Assembly (NCBI GenBank): GCA_902826935.1
Contig: CADEGR010000013.1
Location: 1 to 58,065 of the forward strand
Direction of reading: 5' to 3'
Length of the DNA: 58,065 bases
Origin: an uncultured Alphaproteobacteria bacterium
Lineage (GTDB): Bacteria > Pseudomonadota > Alphaproteobacteria > Geminicoccales > Geminicoccaceae
Both the position numbers and the translations under genes were made by a program. Of the stretch, positions 12,781 through 22,084 are shown in pieces. Within the stretch, counting starts at the first letter, position 1; every line of letters starts with the position of its first letter. The notes below the pieces were generated by a model that worked only from the letters and a program-made list of their open reading frames with translations, did not search any database and was not told the DNA's origin.

Positions 12781-13573
12781 CATTCTGGCCGAGATCTGCG
12801 CCGCCCGCCGTGCCGCGGTGGCCCAGGCGCGCGCCCAGCTGCCCTGGGCCAGGCTCGAGGCGAAGCTGCCGGCGGCGCCAGCCCGCGGCTTTCGCCACGC
12901 CCTCGCGGCGAAGCTGGCGGCCGGGCGTTTCGCGCTGATCGCCGAGATCAAGAAGGCGTCGCCATCGCGCGGCCTGATCCGCGCCGATTTCCTGCCGGCG
13001 GCGCTGGCTGCCGCCTATCAGGACGGCGGCGCTGCCTGCCTCTCGGTCCTGACCGAGCCGCGCTGGTTCCAGGGCACCGATGCCCATCTGACCGAGGCCC
13101 GCGCCGCGACCACCCTGCCCTGCCTGCGCAAGGACTTCATCCTGGATCCGTACCAGGTGCTCGAGGCCCGGGTGATCGGCGCCGACTGCATTCTCCTGAT
13201 CATGGCGGCGCTCGAGGATGGCGAGGCGCGCAGCCTGGGGCAGCTCGCGGCCGAGCTGGGCATGGATGTCCTGGTCGAGGTCCATGACCAGGCGGAGCTG
13301 GCGCGGGCACTGCGCCTCGGCTGCCAGCTGATCGGGATCAACAATCGCAACCTCAAGACCTTGAAGGTCGACCTCGCGACCACCGAGGCCCTGGCGCCGC
13401 AGGTGCCCGCCGACTGCCTGGTGGTGGCCGAGAGCGGCCTGTTCAGCCATGCCGATCTGACCCGGATGGCGACAGCCGGCGCCCGCTGCTTCCTGGTCGG
13501 CGAGGCCCTGATGCGCCAGCCGGACCTGCGCCAGGCGACCAGGTGCCTGCTGGGCGAGCCAGCCGCGGCATGA
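12773..13573 (+). CDS. trpC: Indole-3-glycerol phosphate synthase
   Basis: Closes the indole ring from carboxyphenylamino-deoxyribulose phosphate. The 266-residue barrel has [16 protein letters not shown] (catalytic lysine and phosphate contacts), [45 protein letters not shown] and VVAESGL. It is monofunctional: no TrpF domain is fused, and trpF, trpB and trpA are not in this window. The stop overlaps the moaC ATG (ATGA). Confidence 0.96.
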   Translation: MADILAEICAARRAAVAQARAQLPWARLEAKLPAAPARGFRHALAAKLAAGRFALIAEIKKASPSRGLIRADFLPAALAAAYQDGGAACLSVLTEPRWFQGTDAHLTEARAATTLPCLRKDFILDPYQVLEARVIGADCILLIMAALEDGEARSLGQLAAELGMDVLVEVHDQAELARALRLGCQLIGINNRNLKTLKVDLATTEALAPQVPADCLVVAESGLFSHADLTRMATAGARCFLVGEALMRQPDLRQATRCLLGEPAAA

Positions 13574-14046
13574 GCGGCCTCACCCATTTCGACGACGCCG
13601 GCAACGCGGTCATGGTCGATGTCACGGCCAAGGCCGAGACCGAGCGGACCGCGACCGCGAGCGGCCGGGTCCTGATGCAGCCCGCGACCCTGGCGCTGGT
13701 CGAAGCTGGCCGGGTGGCCAAGGGCGATGTCCTGACGGTCGCCCAGCTGGCCGGCATCATGGGCGCCAAGCGCACGCCCGAGCTGATCCCGCTCTGCCAT
13801 CCGCTGGCCCTGTCCTCGGTCAAGGTCGAGCTCGCCGCTTGCGCCGAGCCGCCCTCGATCGAGATCAGCGCCACCTGCAAGCTGGCCGGCCGGACCGGCG
13901 TCGAGATGGAGGCGCTGTGCGCGGTCAGCGTCGCGGCGCTCACCGTCTACGACATGCTGAAGGCGGTCGATCGCGGCATGCGGATCACCGACATCCGGCT
14001 GCGCCACAAGGCCGGCGGCAAGTCCGGCAGCTACACGGCCGAGTGA
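13570..14046 (+). CDS. moaC: Cyclic pyranopterin monophosphate synthase accessory protein MoaC
   Basis: Acts with MoaA in the first stage of molybdenum cofactor synthesis, rearranging the GTP-derived intermediate into cyclic pyranopterin monophosphate. The 158-residue protein has the family blocks [78 protein letters not shown] and [10 protein letters not shown]. The ATG at 13570 overlaps the trpC stop; an upstream in-frame start would place nine extra residues inside trpC and is unlikely. Confidence 0.96.
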   Translation: MSGLTHFDDAGNAVMVDVTAKAETERTATASGRVLMQPATLALVEAGRVAKGDVLTVAQLAGIMGAKRTPELIPLCHPLALSSVKVELAACAEPPSIEISATCKLAGRTGVEMEALCAVSVAALTVYDMLKAVDRGMRITDIRLRHKAGGKSGSYTAE

Positions 14047-15257
14047 TGCTCCCGGTCGACGACGCGCTGGCCCAGATCCTGGCGGCGATGGCGCCGCTGC
14101 CGACCGAATGGCTGCCGCTGGATCGGGCGCATGGCCGGATCCTGGCGCAGGATCTGACCGCGCCGCGCGACCAGCCGCCCCAGGCGATCTCGGCGATGGA
14201 CGGCTATGCCGTGCGGGCGGCCGATCTCGCCGCGGGCGAAGCGCGCTTGCGCCTGATCGGCACGGCTCCCGCCGGCGGCCGCTTCGCCGGCACGGTGGGG
14301 CCCGGCGAGACGGTCCGAATCTTCACCGGCGGCCCGCTGCCGGACGGTGCCGACGCGGTGGCGCTGCAGGAGAACGCGAGCCCGGAGGCCGATGGCGTGC
14401 GGCTGCTTGGCCGGATCGAGCCTGGCACCTTCGTGCGCCGCCAGGGGCTCGACATCGCGGCCGGTGCCTTGGGCCTGGCTGGCGGCACCCGGCTGGGCGC
14501 GCGCGCGCTGGGCCTCGCGGCGGCGCTGGATCAGGCCTGGCTGCCGGTCCGCCGGCAGCCGCGGGTCGGCGTGCTCGCGACCGGCGACGAGCTGGTCCGG
14601 CCGGGTGGTGCGTTCGATCGGGATCAGATCGCCAGCAGCAACAGCGTCGCCCTCTCTGCCATGGTCCAGCTGTGGGGCGGCCAGCCGGTCGATCTCGGCA
14701 TCCTGCCCGATCAGGTCGCGGCCACGGCGGCGCTGGTGCCGGAGCTGCGCGCGCTCGATCTGGTCGTGACCACCGGCGGCGCCTCGGTCGGCGAGCGCGA
14801 TCTGGTGCGCCAGGTGCTGGGCGAGCACGGCCTGGAGCTGGCGTTCTGGCAGCTGGCGATGCGGCCGGGCAAGCCGGTCCTGTTCGGCCGGCTGAACGGC
14901 GTGCCGCTGCTCGGCCTGCCCGGCAACCCGGTGTCCGCCTGCGTCTGCGCCATCCTGTTCCTGCGGCCGGCGATGCTGGCGCTGCAGGGCGCCGATCCGA
15001 GCCCACCCTTGGTCCCAGCGGTGCTCGGCCGGGCGCTGGGCGCCAACGACCGGCGCGAGGAATATCTGCGGGCCAGCGCCAGCTGGCAGGCGGATGGCCG
15101 GCTCGAGGTGGTCCCGGCCGAGCGCCAGGACAGCGCCATGCTGGCGACCCTGGCGCGCGCCGACTGTCTGATCAAGCGGCCGGCCTTGGCGCCGGCCATG
15201 CCGGTCGGCAGCCAGGTCCAGGTGATCCCGCTGGCCGGCCTCGGATTGCACGTCTAG
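14046..15257 (+). CDS. moeA: Molybdopterin molybdenumtransferase MoeA
   Basis: Inserts molybdate into adenylated molybdopterin, the last step of basic molybdenum cofactor synthesis. The 403-residue protein shows SAMDGYAVRAADL, RIFTGGPLPDGADAVALQE, GVLATGDELVRPG (MoCF-binding domain), VVTTGGASVGERDLV and MRPGKPVLFGRLNGVPLLGLPGNPVSA. It starts on the last base of the moaC stop (TGATG). A 185-nt gap, holding the SOS-controlled promoter, separates it from lexA. Confidence 0.96.
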   Translation: MLPVDDALAQILAAMAPLPTEWLPLDRAHGRILAQDLTAPRDQPPQAISAMDGYAVRAADLAAGEARLRLIGTAPAGGRFAGTVGPGETVRIFTGGPLPDGADAVALQENASPEADGVRLLGRIEPGTFVRRQGLDIAAGALGLAGGTRLGARALGLAAALDQAWLPVRRQPRVGVLATGDELVRPGGAFDRDQIASSNSVALSAMVQLWGGQPVDLGILPDQVAATAALVPELRALDLVVTTGGASVGERDLVRQVLGEHGLELAFWQLAMRPGKPVLFGRLNGVPLLGLPGNPVSACVCAILFLRPAMLALQGADPSPPLVPAVLGRALGANDRREEYLRASASWQADGRLEVVPAERQDSAMLATLARADCLIKRPALAPAMPVGSQVQVIPLAGLGLHV

Positions 15258-15361
15258 GGCGCTCGCCCGGCTGTTGCCAAATTGTCACAAATCCGTGGCC
15301 TGAACCGGCCGAACGTTGGAATTCTCCGTAAAATCAGGTATTTTCGCTCGGCGGGTTGGCG

Positions 15362-15390
15362 TTGACGTCGGATGGGAACTTATATAGAAC
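15362..15390 (+). promoter_or_regulatory. lexA promoter with alphaproteobacterial SOS box GAAC-N7-GAAC
   Basis: GAAC at 15376-15379 and GAAC at 15387-15390 are separated by exactly 7 nt, the direct-repeat LexA operator known for alphaproteobacteria. The box overlaps a candidate promoter: TTGACG at 15362-15367, then 17 nt, then TAGAAC at 15385-15390. Binding here would block RNA polymerase, so the layout fits autorepression of lexA. The start codon lies about 50 nt downstream. Confidence 0.85.
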
Positions 15391-15442
15391 ATCCCGTGAC
15401 TCTCGGCCACTAACCGCCACGAGACACGAAGGGGGGCGAGAG

Positions 15443-16147
15443 GTGCTGACCCAGCGCCAACACCAGCTATTGAGCTTCATCCATGGCTATCTCGACAACC
15501 ATGGGGTGCCGCCCTCGTTCGAGGAGATGCGCGGGGCGCTGCGGCTGAAGTCGAAATCCGGCATCCATCGGCTGATCATGGGGCTGGAGGAGCGCGGCTA
15601 CATCCGGCGCCTGGCCTACCGGGCGCGCGCGCTCGAGGTGGTCCGCCTGCCCGCCAACCTGCATCGCCAGGGCCACGAGGAGGTGTTCGAGAGCGAGGAC
15701 CATGCCTCCAACGTGGTCCAGGCCAATTTCGGCAGCCGGGTCGGCAAGCCGGTCAATGGCGGCAGCGTCAACAGCTTGCCGCTCTATGGCCGGATCGCCG
15801 CCGGCACGCCGATCGCCGCCTTGCGCGACCACAGCACGCAGGTCGAGGTGCCGCCCCATCTGGTCCGCGCCGGCGATCACTACGCGCTCGAGGTGGTCGG
15901 CGATTCGATGATCGAGGCTGGCATCCATGACGGCGACGTCGTGATCATCCAGCGCTGCGACACCGCCGAGAACGGCGACATCGTGGTCGCCCTGATCGAC
16001 GACGAGGAGGTCACCTTGAAGCGCCTGCGCCGCAAGGGCGCCACGGTCGCCCTGGAGGCCGCCAACCCGCAATACGAGACGCGGATCTTCGGCCCCAACC
16101 GGGTCAAGGTGCAAGGCCGCCTGGCCGGCCTGATGCGCAGCTACTAG
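15443..16147 (+). CDS. lexA: SOS repressor LexA
   Basis: Represses DNA-damage genes and is inactivated by RecA-stimulated self-cleavage. The 234-residue protein begins [17 protein letters not shown] with the winged-helix domain ([29 protein letters not shown]). The cleavage site is Ala120-Gly121 in [10 protein letters not shown]; the catalytic serine is Ser155 ([10 protein letters not shown]) and the lysine Lys193 (EVTLKRL), so the protease is intact. The start is a GTG at 15443 behind a purine-rich GGGGGGCGAG ribosome site; upstream in-frame starts would cross the SOS promoter. It directly follows moeA, as in many alphaproteobacteria. Confidence 0.96.
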   Translation: MLTQRQHQLLSFIHGYLDNHGVPPSFEEMRGALRLKSKSGIHRLIMGLEERGYIRRLAYRARALEVVRLPANLHRQGHEEVFESEDHASNVVQANFGSRVGKPVNGGSVNSLPLYGRIAAGTPIAALRDHSTQVEVPPHLVRAGDHYALEVVGDSMIEAGIHDGDVVIIQRCDTAENGDIVVALIDDEEVTLKRLRRKGATVALEAANPQYETRIFGPNRVKVQGRLAGLMRSY

Positions 16148-16160
16148 GCCAGGCGCGGCG

Positions 16161-16928
16161 CTAGCCCGCCAGGCGCTCGGGGCCGTGTCCGGCCGCGACC
16201 GCGCCGACCTCGCTGATCCGATCCGTGAAGAGCGACGTGGCGCCGGCGCGCAGCAGGGCTTGCGCCGGGCCTGGCTCGTTGACCGTGTACAGCAGCAGCG
16301 GCACGCCCGCGGCCTGGACCGCCGCGATCTGGCTCTGGCGGACCCAGCGGGCGCTGGCATGCAGGGTCTGGCAGCCATAGCGGGCGAGCTCGGCCGGCCA
16401 GTTGCGCGCCAGCCGGCCGCACAAGTAGCCGCGCGGCAGCTCCGGCGCCAGCTCGGCGGCGAGCGCCAGGCACCGATGCTCGAAGCTGGAGATCAGCGGC
16501 AGCGGCAGGCCCTGCGGCCAGCGCTCGCGCAGGACGGCTAGCGCCCGGCGGGTGGTCTCGTCCGCCCGGCCTGGACAAGGCTTCAGCTCGACATTGATGC
16601 CGAGGCCGAGCTCGGCGCAGAGATCGAGCGCCTGCTCGAAGGTCGGGATCCGCTCGCCCGTGAATTGCGGCCCGAACCAGGCGCCGGCATCCAGCTCCGC
16701 CAAGGCCGCCATCGGCAGCTTCGCGACCTTGCCGCGGCCGTTGGTGGTCCGGTTCAGCCGGTCGTCATGCATCAGGATCGGGACGCCGTCCTGGCTGAGC
16801 TTGACGTCGAACTCGACCCAGCGCGCCCCCAGGCGATGGGCCGCGCGCAGCCCGGCCAGGGTGTTCTCGGGCGCCGCCGCGGCCGCGCCCCGATGGCCGA
16901 TGATCGGCGGCAGCTCAGGCGACGGCAT
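16161..16928 (-). CDS. Glycerophosphodiester phosphodiesterase
   Basis: Hydrolyses glycerophosphodiesters from phospholipid turnover to glycerol-3-phosphate and an alcohol. The 255-residue barrel has the GDPD signature IIGHRGAAAAAPENTLAG, then WVEFDVKLSQDGVPILMHDDRLNRTTNG, giving the catalytic His pair and metal-binding Glu/Asp, and GINVELKPCPG. No signal peptide is visible, so it should be cytoplasmic. I start at the ATG at 16928, giving a 14-nt overlap with the dehydrogenase gene upstream, so the two are probably coupled. Its stop faces the lexA stop 13 nt away. Confidence 0.9.
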   Translation of the reverse strand: MPSPELPPIIGHRGAAAAAPENTLAGLRAAHRLGARWVEFDVKLSQDGVPILMHDDRLNRTTNGRGKVAKLPMAALAELDAGAWFGPQFTGERIPTFEQALDLCAELGLGINVELKPCPGRADETTRRALAVLRERWPQGLPLPLISSFEHRCLALAAELAPELPRGYLCGRLARNWPAELARYGCQTLHASARWVRQSQIAAVQAAGVPLLLYTVNEPGPAQALLRAGATSLFTDRISEVGAVAAGHGPERLAG

Positions 16929-17868
16929 TGCTGGGCCGCCCGGCCTGGAAGTTCTCGACATGGCCGATCAGCTGATCCCACAAGGTCTGCATCGCCTCCT
17001 CGCTGGCCCAGGCGACATGGGGCGTCACGATCACGTTCGGCCGCTCGAGCACGGCCAGGAGCGGATTGTCGGCCGTGGGCGGCTCGCTGGTCAGGCAGTC
17101 GAAGCCCAAGCCCGCGATCAGGCCGCGCTCGAGCGCGGTCACCAGGTCCGCCTCGTCGACCAGCCCGCCGCGCGAGGCGTTGATCAAGAGCGGCCGCTTG
17201 GCCATCTGCTCGAACTCCGGCAGCGCCAGCATGTTGCGGGTCTGCTTCATCAGGGGCGCGTGCAGCGTGATCACGTCGCTCTCGGCCAGGACCTGCTCGA
17301 ACGGCGTGTAGAGCGGCCCCAGGCCCGTGACGCCCTTATGGGCCGCGAACAGCGTGCGCATGCCGAAGGCTTGGCCGAGCTTGGCCACCGCCTGGCCGAT
17401 CACGCCCTCGCCCATGATGCCCAAGGTCGAGCCGGCGAGGTCCTTGATCGGGTGGGTGAAGAAGCAGAACTGCCCCGATTGCTGCCACTTGCCGTCGATC
17501 ACGTCCTGCCGGTAGCCGATCACCGAGCGGCGCAGCGCCAGGATCAAGGCGAAGGTATGCTCGGGCACGGTGTTGATGGCGTAGCCGCGGACATTGGAGA
17601 CCACGATGCCCCGGGCACCGCAGGCGGCGACGTCGATCCGGTCATAGCCGGTGGCGGCGATCCCGATCATCTTCAGGTCCGGCAGCTGGGCCAGCGTCTC
17701 GGCGCTGATCGGCACCTTGTTGACCAGCGCCACCTCGGCGCCCTCGAGGCGCGGCACGATCTGGTCGGCCGCGGTCTGCTCGTGCTCGATCCAGTCATGC
17801 GCGAAGCCCGGCCGCGTGATGGTGACGGTCGGTCCGATCGTGCCCCGATCCAAGAAGACGATGCGCAC
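16915..17868 (-). CDS. D-2-hydroxyacid dehydrogenase (hydroxypyruvate/glyoxylate reductase-like)
   Basis: A 317-residue NAD(P)-dependent dehydrogenase of the D-isomer-specific family. It has a Rossmann motif [17 protein letters not shown], the catalytic Arg in [15 protein letters not shown], an acidic residue in [10 protein letters not shown] and the catalytic His in [14 protein letters not shown]. The C-terminal block resembles glycerate dehydrogenases that reduce hydroxypyruvate, but the substrate cannot be read from sequence. The GTG at 17868 has GGGAGG 6 nt upstream, better than the in-frame start at 17916. It is distinct from the dehydrogenase in the polyol operon at 45005. Confidence 0.86.
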   Translation of the reverse strand: MRIVFLDRGTIGPTVTITRPGFAHDWIEHEQTAADQIVPRLEGAEVALVNKVPISAETLAQLPDLKMIGIAATGYDRIDVAACGARGIVVSNVRGYAINTVPEHTFALILALRRSVIGYRQDVIDGKWQQSGQFCFFTHPIKDLAGSTLGIMGEGVIGQAVAKLGQAFGMRTLFAAHKGVTGLGPLYTPFEQVLAESDVITLHAPLMKQTRNMLALPEFEQMAKRPLLINASRGGLVDEADLVTALERGLIAGLGFDCLTSEPPTADNPLLAVLERPNVIVTPHVAWASEEAMQTLWDQLIGHVENFQAGRPSNAVA

Positions 17869-18035
17869 GCCTTGCCTCCCTTGTTGCTGTAGCTCTCCGC
17901 CCCCATAGCGGGCCAAGCCGGCGGCGAGGTCAACAGGCTCCGTGCCGGACCGCCGCCGGCTGGCGGCGCGGCGCTTGCTCTCCAGCGGCGAATCCGGATG
18001 ATGGGCGCCAGGATCCGACCCTTGATGGAGAGCTC

Positions 18036-19379
18036 ATGGCAAGCGTGCAGATCATCGGCGGTGGTCTCGCCGGCAGCGAGGCGGCCTGGCAGCTGGCCAA
18101 GGCGGGCGTGCCGGTGGTGCTGCACGAGATGCGGCCGGTGCGCGGCACCGACGCCCACAAGACCGACCGGCTGGCCGAGCTGGTCTGCTCCAACTCGTTC
18201 CGCTCGGACGATGTCCTGAACAATGCCGTCGGCCTGCTCCATGAGGAGATGCGCCGGGCGGGCTCCCTGATCCTGGCCGCGGGCGACGCCCACAAGCTGC
18301 CGGCCGGCGGCGCGCTCGCGGTCGATCGGGAGGGCTTCGCGGCCGCGGTCCAGGCAGCGCTCGAGGCCGAGCCCTTGGTCACGATCCAACGCGGCGAGGT
18401 GGCAGCCCTGCCGGCGGCCGAGGCGGGCCCCACCATTGTCGCGACCGGGCCCCTGACCTCGCCCGATCTGGCCGCGTCGATCGCGACGCTGACTGGGGAA
18501 AGTGCGTTGGCCTTCTTCGATGCGATCGCGCCGATCGTGCATCGCGAGAGCATCGACTTCGAGATCGCCTGGTTCCAGTCGCGCTACGACAAGCCGGGAC
18601 CGGGCGGCGGCAGCGCCGACTACATCAACTGCCCCATGGACGAGGCCCAGTACGGCGCCTTCATCGACGCGCTGCTGGCCGCTGAAAAGCACGACTTCAA
18701 GGCCTGGGAAAGCTCGACGCCCTATTTCGAGGGCTGCCTGCCGATCGAGGTGATGGCCGAGCGCGGCCGCGAGACCCTGCGCCATGGCCCGATGAAGCCG
18801 GTCGGGCTGACCAATCCGCGCAGCGATCAGCGGCCCCATGCGGTGGTCCAGCTGCGCCAGGACAACGCGCTCGGCACGCTGTTCAATATGGTGGGCTTCC
18901 AGACCAAGCTCACCTATGGCGAGCAGAAGCGGATCTTCCGGCTGATCCCGGGCCTGGAGCAGGCCGAGTTCGCACGCCTCGGCGGCCTGCACCGCAACAC
19001 CTTCTTGAACAGCCCCCGCCTGCTCGATCCGACCTTGCGCCTGAAGGTTCGGCCGAATGTGCGCTTTGCCGGCCAGATCACCGGCTGCGAGGGCTATGTC
19101 GAGAGTGCCGCGATCGGGCTGCTCGCCGGCCGCTTCGCCGCCGCCGAGGCGGCCGGCCTGGCGCCTGCCCCGCCGCCAGCGACCACGGCCATGGGGGCGC
19201 TCCTGGCCCATATCACCGGCGGCGCCGAAGCGGCCACCTTCCAGCCGATGAACATCAATTTCGGCCTGTTCCCGCCGCTGTCCGGCCAGGTCAAGAAGGC
19301 CGAGCGCAAGCCCGCGATGGCGCGGCGGGCGCTGGCCGATCTGGACGGCTGGCTGGCGGCCTCGGCGAAGGCTGCCTGA
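18036..19379 (+). CDS. trmFO: Methylenetetrahydrofolate-tRNA-(uracil-5-)-methyltransferase TrmFO
   Basis: Folate- and FAD-dependent enzyme that makes 5-methyluridine at position 54 of tRNA. The 447-residue protein starts with the FAD-binding [19 protein letters not shown], then [30 protein letters not shown] (with the conserved cysteine), [26 protein letters not shown] and [20 protein letters not shown], all standard TrmFO blocks. Length is normal. It stands alone on the plus strand between minus-strand genes, with a 167-nt upstream gap. Confidence 0.95.
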   Translation: MASVQIIGGGLAGSEAAWQLAKAGVPVVLHEMRPVRGTDAHKTDRLAELVCSNSFRSDDVLNNAVGLLHEEMRRAGSLILAAGDAHKLPAGGALAVDREGFAAAVQAALEAEPLVTIQRGEVAALPAAEAGPTIVATGPLTSPDLAASIATLTGESALAFFDAIAPIVHRESIDFEIAWFQSRYDKPGPGGGSADYINCPMDEAQYGAFIDALLAAEKHDFKAWESSTPYFEGCLPIEVMAERGRETLRHGPMKPVGLTNPRSDQRPHAVVQLRQDNALGTLFNMVGFQTKLTYGEQKRIFRLIPGLEQAEFARLGGLHRNTFLNSPRLLDPTLRLKVRPNVRFAGQITGCEGYVESAAIGLLAGRFAAAEAAGLAPAPPPATTAMGALLAHITGGAEAATFQPMNINFGLFPPLSGQVKKAERKPAMARRALADLDGWLAASAKAA

Positions 19380-19392
19380 GGCGAAACGCCGT

Positions 19393-19878
19393 TCAGTCGC
19401 CGTCGCGGCGCTTGGCCAAGGCGCGCAATTCGGCAGGGCGCAAGGCCAGCGTGACCACTGGCTGCTCACGCGCTCCGATCGCGCGATAAAAGGCACGGCC
19501 GGCGCGGTTGCGCTCGAGCGCATTCCAGAACATGTACTGGCCGCCTTGATCGAGGCAGGCAGTGGCGACCGCGGCCAGCAAGGCGCGGCCGATGCCCTGG
19601 CCGCGCGCGGCCGGCAGGACGAACAGGTCCTGCAGGTAAAGGCCCTTGGCGGCATGGTCGGTGTCGTAGCTTGGGAAATAGGCGGCATAGCCGACCAGCG
19701 CGCCGGCCTCATCTGCCAGCTGGACGGCAAAGCGCGGGGCCGGACCGAACAGGACCTCGTCCAGAAGCGCGGCCGTGAGCGGGCTGGCCCGGCCGGATTC
19801 TTCCTGGTTGAAGGCCTGGATCAGGCGCAGCAGCGCAGCCGCGTCCTCGGGCAGCGCCGGGCGGATCGTCGCGGCCAT
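19393..19878 (-). CDS. GNAT-family N-acetyltransferase
   Basis: A 161-residue single-domain acetyltransferase. The acetyl-CoA loop is LPAARGQGIGRALLAAVATACLDQ (motif A, Q/RxxGxG/A), preceded by a beta strand ending GLYLQDLFV and followed by the C-terminal NRAGRAFYRAIGA block. This arrangement is closest to diamine/thialysine acetyltransferases, but the substrate is not established. The ATG at 19878 avoids overlap with the upstream deacylase gene, whose stop is 12 nt away. The gene may be cotranscribed with the deacylase and argE. Confidence 0.83.
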   Translation of the reverse strand: MAATIRPALPEDAAALLRLIQAFNQEESGRASPLTAALLDEVLFGPAPRFAVQLADEAGALVGYAAYFPSYDTDHAAKGLYLQDLFVLPAARGQGIGRALLAAVATACLDQGGQYMFWNALERNRAGRAFYRAIGAREQPVVTLALRPAELRALAKRRDGD

Positions 19879-19889
19879 GGCCGGCGGGC

Positions 19890-20837
19890 TCAGTCGACGA
19901 AGCGGCCAAGGCGCACGGCGGTCAGGCCGGGCGCCAGGCGCGGCGAAGGCATGATCAGGACGCAATCGTCATAGGGCGTGGTGACCGGCTTGGCGCCGTC
20001 GAAGGCGATCAGCGTGCCGGCCTTGGGGATCACGTCCAGGCCCTTCAGCGAGCGGGCGAAGCGGAACGGCCCGGCCTGGACGGTCATGGCGTCGGTGACC
20101 TGGATCAGCTGCTGCGGCGGGCAAGATGGCGCTGGCGCCAGCCGGTCGAGCGCTGCCGGCGGCACCATGGCGAGGGCCTGGAGGAACTGCCGGCAGGTCA
20201 GGATCGCGACCTCGATGCTGGCCTTGGCCCAGTGCTGGCCGCATTCGACCAGCATCGCGGTCGGCCCGGCCGCAGGGTCGGCGAAGGCGCCGAAATCGCG
20301 CATGCGCGCACCGTTCCGATGGCCGCCGTCGGCCACGATCAGGCGCGGATAGCCCATGGCGCGCGCCAGCGCCTCGCCCTTGGGCGCCAGGCCGCACAGC
20401 AACAGCGGCTCGGCCGGCTGCTGCATCGAATGCAGATCGAGCAGGTAGTCGGCGCTTTCGATCAAGGGCCGCAGCTGGCGCGCCCGCTCCAGCTCGCGCG
20501 AGCGGGCGCGGCCGGCGAGCGTGATCGGGTCCCACAAGCGGTTGAAGTCTTGATCGAGGTAGCGGGCGGCCTTGGGATTGCCCGGATCGAAGCGGCGATA
20601 GGCGCCGACATTGACGAAGGCGAGCGACAGGCGGCCGCGGATCGGCTGAATGCCCAGCTCATGCAGCCGGATCAGGGCCCAGGCGCCCGACAGCTCGTTG
20701 CCATGGACCAGGGCGGTGATCACCGCATGCGGTCCGGGCTGGCCGCTATCGAGCATGGTTACATAGGGGATGTCGGTATTGCCGCTACGGTAGGGCGTGA
20801 TGTCAGGCGCAACGATCTCGATCGGATACTCGGTCAT
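19890..20837 (-). CDS. Succinylglutamate desuccinylase/aspartoacylase family zinc hydrolase
   Basis: A 315-residue zinc-dependent amidohydrolase of the AstE/AspA group. The zinc site is visible as HGNE in ITALVHGNELSGAW and the later histidine in LLDLHSMQQP, with the substrate-binding arginine region YLDQDFNRLWD. The family removes acyl groups from N-acyl amino acids (succinylglutamate, acetylaspartate) or related amides. No ast operon genes are nearby; instead argE is immediately upstream (21-nt gap) and a GNAT gene downstream, suggesting a role in acyl-amino-acid turnover. Substrate not determined. Confidence 0.82.
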   Translation of the reverse strand: MTEYPIEIVAPDITPYRSGNTDIPYVTMLDSGQPGPHAVITALVHGNELSGAWALIRLHELGIQPIRGRLSLAFVNVGAYRRFDPGNPKAARYLDQDFNRLWDPITLAGRARSRELERARQLRPLIESADYLLDLHSMQQPAEPLLLCGLAPKGEALARAMGYPRLIVADGGHRNGARMRDFGAFADPAAGPTAMLVECGQHWAKASIEVAILTCRQFLQALAMVPPAALDRLAPAPSCPPQQLIQVTDAMTVQAGPFRFARSLKGLDVIPKAGTLIAFDGAKPVTTPYDDCVLIMPSPRLAPGLTAVRLGRFVD

Positions 20838-20858
20838 GCAGGCTATCGGTCGCTCGCC

Positions 20859-22019
20859 TCAGGCAGCCGCCAGCTGGTGCACCAGCTGGCCAAGAAACGC
20901 CTCGCAAGCCAGCAGCTGCGCGGCCTCGACATATTCGTCCGGCTTGTGGGCCACCGCGATGCTGCCGGGGCCGCAGACGATGGCGGGAATGCCGCGCAAC
21001 GCGAAATGCCCGGCCTCCGTACCAAACGACAGCTTGTCCGGCCGGACGGTGCCGGTCAAGCGGCAGGCGAGCGCCTCCAGTTCGCTGACGGGCTCCCCGC
21101 CGAGCGCTGGATAGCTCATCAAGGGCGCCCAGTCGATCGCAGCTTCGGGTGCGACCGCCCGCATCGCCGGCAGCAACGTGGCGCCGTAGCGCTGCAGGGC
21201 GGCCAGGAGCTGGTCCGGATCCTGGCCCGGCAGGGTCCGGAACTCGAACTCGAAGCGGCAGCGCGCCGGCACGATGTTGAGCGCGCCACCACCCTCGATC
21301 CGGCCGGTGCTGCAGGTGGTGTGGGCGGGATCGTAGCCCTCGGCGAACGGTCCTTGCCGGCTGAGCTCGCCGTTCATGCGCCGCAGCTCGGCGATCAGGA
21401 GGGCGGCGATCTCGACCGCGTTGACGCCCTGGTGGTTGAGCGCCGAGTGGCTGGCTCGGCCGGTCACGGTGCAGACATAGCCGGCCTTGCCCTTGTGGCC
21501 ATTGCCGACCTGCATGCTGGTGGGCTCGCCGACCAGGCAGCCGAAAGGGGCGGTCGGCAGGCGCTCGGCCAGGCGGTCGAGCAGGCCCGGCACGCCCCGG
21601 CAGCCGACCTCCTCGTCATAGCTCAGCGCCAGGTGGATCGGCCGGCGCAGCTGCAGCTGGCGCCAATCCGGCAGGAGCGCCAGGACGCAGGCGATGAAGC
21701 CCTTCATGTCGGCGGTGCCGCGGCCGTAGAAGCGATCCTCGCGCCGGACGCAGGTGAACGGATCGCTGGTCCAGGCCTGGCCGTCGACCGGCACGACGTC
21801 GGTATGGCCGGACAGGACCAGGCCGGCTGCGTCCTTGGGGCCGAAGGAGGCGATCAGATTGGCTTTTTGCCCGGTCGGATCCGGCACCAGCTCGGCGGCA
21901 ATGGCGAGCTCGGCGAGGTAAGCCCGGACGAACTCGATCAAGGCGAGGTTGGAGTTGCGGCTCGTGGTATCGAAGCCGATCAGCTCTGTCAGCAGCGCCT
22001 GGGACCGCGGATCGCTCAC
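20859..22019 (-). CDS. argE: Acetylornithine deacetylase (M20 family)
   Basis: A 386-residue dinuclear zinc hydrolase that frees ornithine from N-acetylornithine in arginine synthesis. Metal ligands and catalytic residues are visible in LSGHTDVVPVDGQAW, FYGRGTADMKGFIA and SYDEEVGCRGVPG (Glu-Glu pair), followed by the dimerisation domain and the C-terminal FGTEAGHF histidine. A GTG at 22019 with AGGAGG 4 nt upstream is the best start. ArgE-type M20 enzymes can also act on other N-acyl amino acids, so the exact substrate is likely but not proven. Confidence 0.9.
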   Translation of the reverse strand: MSDPRSQALLTELIGFDTTSRNSNLALIEFVRAYLAELAIAAELVPDPTGQKANLIASFGPKDAAGLVLSGHTDVVPVDGQAWTSDPFTCVRREDRFYGRGTADMKGFIACVLALLPDWRQLQLRRPIHLALSYDEEVGCRGVPGLLDRLAERLPTAPFGCLVGEPTSMQVGNGHKGKAGYVCTVTGRASHSALNHQGVNAVEIAALLIAELRRMNGELSRQGPFAEGYDPAHTTCSTGRIEGGGALNIVPARCRFEFEFRTLPGQDPDQLLAALQRYGATLLPAMRAVAPEAAIDWAPLMSYPALGGEPVSELEALACRLTGTVRPDKLSFGTEAGHFALRGIPAIVCGPGSIAVAHKPDEYVEAAQLLACEAFLGQLVHQLAAA

Positions 22020-22084
22020 CTGCCCTCCTCTGGATGGTCCAGACTATAGGCGGCGCTCATGCTGCTGTCATGCGGCGCTTGGGC

